A stretch of 64,000 nt of DNA from Ctenosaura bakeri. Taxonomy: Eukaryota > Chordata > Lepidosauria > Squamata > Iguanidae. Positions 59,007 through 64,000 of this stretch are shown here, one piece after another (positions within the stretch are counted from its first letter, which is position 1; each line of letters starts with the position of its first letter). The stretch covers positions 558,001 to 622,000 of the forward strand of contig CAOLHI010000653.1 of assembly GCA_948474755.1 (NCBI GenBank). The letters are read 5' to 3'. The notes under the pieces were generated by a model that was given only the letters and a program-made list of their open reading frames with translations, ran no database searches and was not told where the DNA came from. The position numbers and the translations under genes were made by a program.

Positions 59007-62000
59007 GAGAACACTTGGGCCTTAGCCTTTGGAGAGCTAAGTCAAGGTGCAGAGTACTGAAACAGACAGAAAGCTAAACATAAAGTACTAGGCTACATAG
59101 ACTATTGCCAATGGCCTGATGCAAAATGTGGCAGGTTCTTATTTAAAGACTGTGAGGTAACAGAGGGTGGTGGAAGAGGAATGTAGCTTGGAAAGAACAT
59201 TTTGCTGTAAATCAGGTTAAAATGAGCTACTTTGAGCTTACTCAGCTTTTACCACATAAATGGCTCCCATTGTATCTGCCAGTTAGAGCTACCATCTACC
59301 AGCTGCTCTAGTTGCTAATTATCTGGATTTTATTTGTATTAGACATACCAAGCCATTACAGATCACATGTGCCAAGAATTGAATCACATTCTTTGTTTTG
59401 TTTAAAAAGCCACAAAGTTGGCAGTAAATCAGGTCTTAGTTGTTGAAAGAGAAAGCACCATGAAGGTCTACCTTGCTGAAACACACACCCTGTTAACTGC
59501 ATTTCACAAGCATACCTTGTGAGGCAATCTAAACCTGCTACATTTTGCATTACATTTGAAGGGTGAATCTTGGGTACATCTTAAAAATTAAACATTAAGG
59601 AGAGAAAACGGCCAACTGCAAGCTGCTTACTTTAAGACAGTCTCTTTCAATACACTGGGAACAATCCTGAAGACTTCTTATAGCTTTTCCTCTTTCCTAA
59701 GCCTTTGGGCAAATAAGAGAGGGCTAGCCAAAAAGGAGCTCTGCACTCCCACTCACAGTGTCTTCTTCTCCACCTTTCCCAGTGGAAGGCAGATATATGA
59801 GTGACCCAAAGTAAAACCCTTCGCACTGAGTGTGTAGTGAATAGACACAAGCACTCTAAGGCTTAACAAATAATTTAAGAAAGTTTTATTCTAAGTGAGA
59901 AGGATTATACCAGGCTTCTTGGTATAATATTTTGGCACATCTTTCTTCAGGCATAACTTGGAAAGTTGCAAAGTTACAGAAACATATAATATTCCAAAGA
60001 CACCTTGGAACTGACAACTAGCTAGGGAAACACAATAAAAGGTAGATCTTCTGTTCTTGGGTTTTCCCGTGGCTAAGGAAGGGGAAGTCTGATCCTTTTG
60101 AGATCAGTCTCTACCAGAATCCCTCATGCTGATGCTCAGCATCTCAACAGGAGAGCTTGAAAGAACAGACTGACAACCCTGAGAACAAAGGCAATAAAAC
60201 TTTTGTACTCTTGACCTCCTAAGGTTCCAGATGTATAAGCATCTCTCTACCTCCATGAAGCTTGATTGGTGAAGGGTATCTCTCTGGATCTTACTAACCC
60301 TCTGTCATTCTCAGTAGTGATAAATAAGTCCATTGTTAGCTAGATGTAGCTTGGTTCATAGCCGCTAGATAATGAATTAGTGGATTATCACATGACCATC
60401 TTATAAAACAGTGGTGTTGTGGTGAGTTTTGAAGTGCAGACCATCATCATGATGGTCATTTCAAGTTCAAGCATTCATCATGAGAATTCTCATAGTCCCA
60501 ACTGGAAGTTCAAAAATGGATTTCAACAATCTAGTTCTAGAAGTCTGCATCCCCACCAAGAATAAGTTTGTTGTAAAATGAGTAGGAATTACAGCAAGGG
60601 TAGCTTACAAGAATATATTTTTGTTGGGAAAATCCCCTCTTCCTCCAATACATTTAGGATTGCAACTAAGGTCCAAGGGGTCAGGGAAGCTTTCAAGGGG
60701 CAGCAGATGATACCCTCATATTTTCTACTTAAAAGCCCAAAAATACTGATCCTGTAAACCTTGGTTCTGAACTACCATGGAGAATAGACACAGAAAACAC
60801 ACCATTAGAAACTATGATGTAGCAGAGGACAAGCAAACTGCTTTTCATCTTTCCCATGTCTTCTCAGGTCCTGCCATTTTGCCACCTTCCCTTACCTGTA
60901 TTGTACATAGGTCTCAAATGTACCAGTGAGCAAGTGAGAAAGTAGGTGCACAACAGGAACATGGAGAAAATGGAGGGCGGGAGAAGAATCCACAATTGTT
61001 AACTTAGATAGCTACCATGGTGTTATTTGATAGATGTGGCCACTACATACTTACACTGCTAGTGTTTTCCTGGACTGCTTTTTTTGCCAAATCTCTCCAC
61101 AGGAGGCTGTTCCACTACATCTTGCCAGTGAGGTACATGGCATTAGCATAGCCATGCACAAGAATTTCTGTAACAGTGTGTAGTGTAAGCAGAATGCATG
61201 ATCAGTTTCCCAGTGCTACTGGACATACGTAAGTGTCAACAGGTTCTTAATACTTGGAGAAATCGCAAGACAACATGTGATGCACACTTCAGAGTCCACA
61301 TGAATGAGACAGCTGCTAAATTATTTGAAGGCTCTTTCCTCTTATTCAGAACCTCTGTCCTATTCTTGAGCAGTGTGATCTCGGCTTTCTGTGTCATTGT
61401 CATACCCCCACCCACCCACCTTAGCAGTTCTGTCCTTTTTGTAATGCTTATCTACTTGCATGTTGGACACACTATAATAGACTCCTTTCAGATATGAATG
61501 TAAATTTTGCTTCAAATGTCCAGGGACAACGTTCCTTGTCAACCATAGCTGAGTTCAAAAGACCTGTCTAGGCAGACTGCCAGGGAGATATGGACAATGC
61601 ATAATTACCTCTCATTTTGCTGACCTCTGCTCTAGCACTCATAAGTCAAAATTTCAGACATGCTTCACACATCATGCTTTTTGGTATGCACCAAAAAGTA
61701 TTTGAAGTGTACACCTCAGATATAAAATTTGCGAAAAGACTGTCATACCCTTATGGAGAAGAATTCATCATCTCTTTTGCATCATTTCCTAGTATCCCAA
61801 GCTTAATCAAAATAAAGATCAACAAAATAGATACCTAAACAAATGATTATTTAGGTATAATTATTTCTGATTCTTGTATCATGTTAATACTGTAGCTTTC
61901 AATTCTCTTAAAAAGTACCTTGAATGAGGACAAACTGATGATTAAACAAATGGACAAACTGCTTCCATTCTTCTCATTAATCTACTAGTTTAATCCTTTA

Positions 62001-62506
62001 TCCTTCAAAGTAAAAATAATATGTCAATTGGAATAGTTTTCTAACATTTTATTAATTCAAAATAACCTGTTCCCAGAGCTCAATGATCAGTATCTTTGCT
62101 GCTGGTAACATAGAGAGCATGACTTCCAGCTAAGAGCAATCTGTAATACAAATCAAGCATCCTAGCACAATTACTTATGGAGCATTCAGCAGATAAACAT
62201 CTGTAATCTCTCTTATTGTCTCCCAAAAGGCCTTGCCAAGATATATTATGTGAGATGGAAGCACAAAGGATGAGGAGGACATTGTTTGCACAAACACAGT
62301 GAAGCTCAATGCTAGCAAAACTGTGCCAAACTAGATTTCTTTCCTCTTTTGAATTTGTAGGGAATGAAATAAATATTCTAGGAAAAGTGCAGTTCTATGG
62401 AGTAGAACTGGAAATCTTACCACAAAGTTTTCAGGGCACAACCTCTCCTTCGAAGAAAAACACAGCATAGGGGCAGTTTCCTTGCCAATGCCCTTAACTG
62501 GACTGA
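59007..62506. other. Spacer, no gene supported
   Basis: No exon-like frame with splice sites. A CCCCCACCCACCCACC run is at about 61407-61422. No repeat family is recognised with confidence. Confidence 0.45.
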
Positions 62507-62952
62507 GTCTGTAACAGTGATGTAGACTCCAGTCAATTGACTCGGACTCAAGTTGGACTCAAGTTGCTTCAATGACTCAACTTGGACTCAACTCAGCAAT
62601 AAATGACACACTGACTCAACTTGTGACTTGTATATTTTTAGTGACTGACTATTGGTTCAGTAACATAACACATTCATCCAGAAACCTTAAAACTCTGAAC
62701 AATGCTTCTATCTTTCCTTGCCTACAGATCATGCGACACTCCGTCTCAAGCCCAAAACTTAGGCTATTTCTTGCTAACGTTTTAGGCAATAGGCTTGAGA
62801 TGAGGTTAAGGTCTGCTTGGCAGCCTGTCCACACTGCATATCAGAGAAGCCTTCTAAAACTTTTCCTAAAAACAGAAGGAAAGACTTGCTCCCAGAGCAC
62901 AGGGAAGGATCTTTCCTTCTAAAGTTTTTGAAGCTTCAGTCATGGAGAGTAA

Positions 62953-63449
62953 GGCCCTTTCCACATGTGTGTGTGTGTGTGGGGGGGAAATGCCCGAAAA
63001 TGCCCGAAACGGAGCTTACCAGCAACCGGGTAAGTCCGTCGCCACGAGGAACAGCGCAAGTTCACTGCTCCACATTCCTCAGCATCCTGCGGCATCCTGC
63101 GGCACCCAAAATGGAGGCTTACGGCTGGCGGAGGCTTTCCACCAACCGGAGAAGCTCGCCAGCCGGAAGCCCGCCCTCGGCAGATCTGCAGGCACACTCT
63201 TGTGCACGCCTGCAAATCTACACTGGGGCGCTGCGACGGGGCTGCATGGGGCTGCACTATCGTGCTTTTTAAAAACCTCCTTGAAAGAGGTTTTTAAAAA
63301 GCACGTGGCACCACCACTTCCGGTTGCTCCTGTGTGGATTGGGGTGTGGAACTACACTCAAGTAGTCTGCCCCAATCCACTTTACAGTGTAGATGACCTC
63401 CGTTAGAGGTCGTGCTACACCGTTTTATTACCCCCGTGTGGAAAGAGCC
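62953..63449. mobile_element. CpG-rich Harbinger-like MITE nested in hAT element
   Basis: Ends GGCCCTTTCCACATGTGTGT and CCGTGTGGAAAGAGCC are inverted. TAA flanks it on both sides (62950-62952 and 63450-63452). The inside is rich in CpG, unlike its surroundings, and holds a 19-base perfect hairpin at 63261-63305. The terminus is close to those of the palindromic MITEs (GGCC(A/C)TTTC(C/T)ACA), so they may share a transposase source. Confidence 0.85.
63261..63305. repeat. Perfect 19-bp hairpin, 7-base loop
   Basis: CGTGCTTTTTAAAAACCTC, loop CTTGAAA, then the exact reverse complement of the first arm. Each arm also contains its own near-palindrome TTTTTAAAAA. Confidence 0.97.
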
Positions 63450-63614
63450 TAAGAAAGATCTTATTCTCCACTTCAGAAACTGGCTTCTAGACTTGAGACT
63501 TGACTCGAGATTTGACATGGAAGTATCTTGCAAAGACTCGAGAAGCAACTTGAGACTTGAAGATAGAGATTTGAGACTTGACTTGAGAGAGTAAAAGACT
63601 TAAATACATCACTG

Positions 63615-64000
63615 GTCTCTAGAAGCTTAAGATACATATTTATATTATGACATAATTATGTACATACTGTTGCCCTCATTGATTCCTGAATGATGTCAGT
63701 TCCTATTGATACTTGTAATCCAGAGAGATGTAACATGCTAGTTGAAAGTATTCTGTCTGGAAATTTCTAGCAGCTATGTGAAGCAGCTACATATTTCCTT
63801 TTAAAAAATTACTTTTAATATTAAAGCTTGCTAACCTATGCCACTCTAGAATCTATGATTCATGAGCACTTTGTATTAATATTTCAGATTTGTTTTAAAG
63901 TGAAATAGCAAAATAACATATCATACACTAAAATGAAACGAAAAGAACCTTGAAAGAATGCAGAGATGCTGAAATGAGTGCATTCATGTACGTAGATATA
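63615..64000. other. AT-rich spacer
   Basis: No gene or repeat supported up to the window end. Confidence 0.5.

Larger units (their letters stand above)
62515..63614. mobile_element. hAT-like element with nested MITE
   Basis: Begins CAGTGATGTAGACTCCAGTC and ends ACTTAAATACATCACTG, inverted termini of hAT type. Flanks GTCTGTAA (62507-62514) and GTCTCTAG (63615-63622) agree at six of eight positions, a decayed 8-base duplication. Both subterminal regions hold repeated ACTCAA/TTGAGT words (GGACTCAAGTTGGACTCAAG on the left, GAGACTTGACTTGAGAGAGT on the right). No transposase frame is visible. 62953-63449 is a later insertion. Confidence 0.8.

Overview
The window is vertebrate nuclear DNA, most likely from a squamate reptile and probably an iguanian lizard. 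This is inferred from the repeat mix: CR1 and CR1/L3-like LINE remnants, tRNA-derived and 5S-rRNA-derived SINEs with a common tail, many hAT-like and Harbinger-like MITEs, a Ty3/Gypsy fragment and solo LTRs. There are long AT-rich spacers, microsatellites and one CpG island. No operons, CRISPR arrays or bacterial-type genes are present. No long open reading frame belongs to a recognisable host gene.

The main genic signal is on the minus strand between about 29.1 kb and 11.9 kb. A CpG island (27.64-29.13 kb) holds two strong minus-strand splice donors. Downstream on that strand are four candidate exons: 20534-20612 (with a start codon that follows an in-frame stop), 16524-16653, 13610-13720 and 12062-12162 (with the stop, and an AATAAA 127 bases further on). 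Their splice phases (0, 1, 1) fit together and give a lysine/glutamate-rich protein of about 129 residues. I do not recognise the protein, and the model is a hypothesis. The first kilobases (1-11.9 kb) and the right half (29-64 kb) look intergenic or deep intronic.

By region: 0-6.6 kb is mostly unique DNA with a hAT MITE that has perfect 8-bp target duplications, and SINEs. 6.6-9.3 kb is a decayed CR1/L3-like LINE with endonuclease and reverse transcriptase remnants. 11.9-29.1 kb is the putative gene, with a perfect 60-bp spacer-less palindrome in its third intron. 29-35 kb has SINEs, a short retroposon with 18-bp target duplications and a CR1 tail. 35-40 kb has LINE fragments and a tandem duplication, one copy of which was later interrupted by a CR1. 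42.1-43.9 kb has two related solo LTRs in opposite orientations. 45.8-52 kb has LINE tails, a TTTC microsatellite and a palindromic MITE. 52.5-53.4 kb is a Ty3/Gypsy pol remnant on the minus strand. 57.0-57.8 kb is an element with an 86-bp minisatellite. 62.5-63.6 kb is a hAT-like element holding a nested CpG-rich MITE.

Several SINE families here carry different heads (tRNA, 5S rRNA) on one shared 3' tail, as expected if one LINE machinery mobilised all of them.
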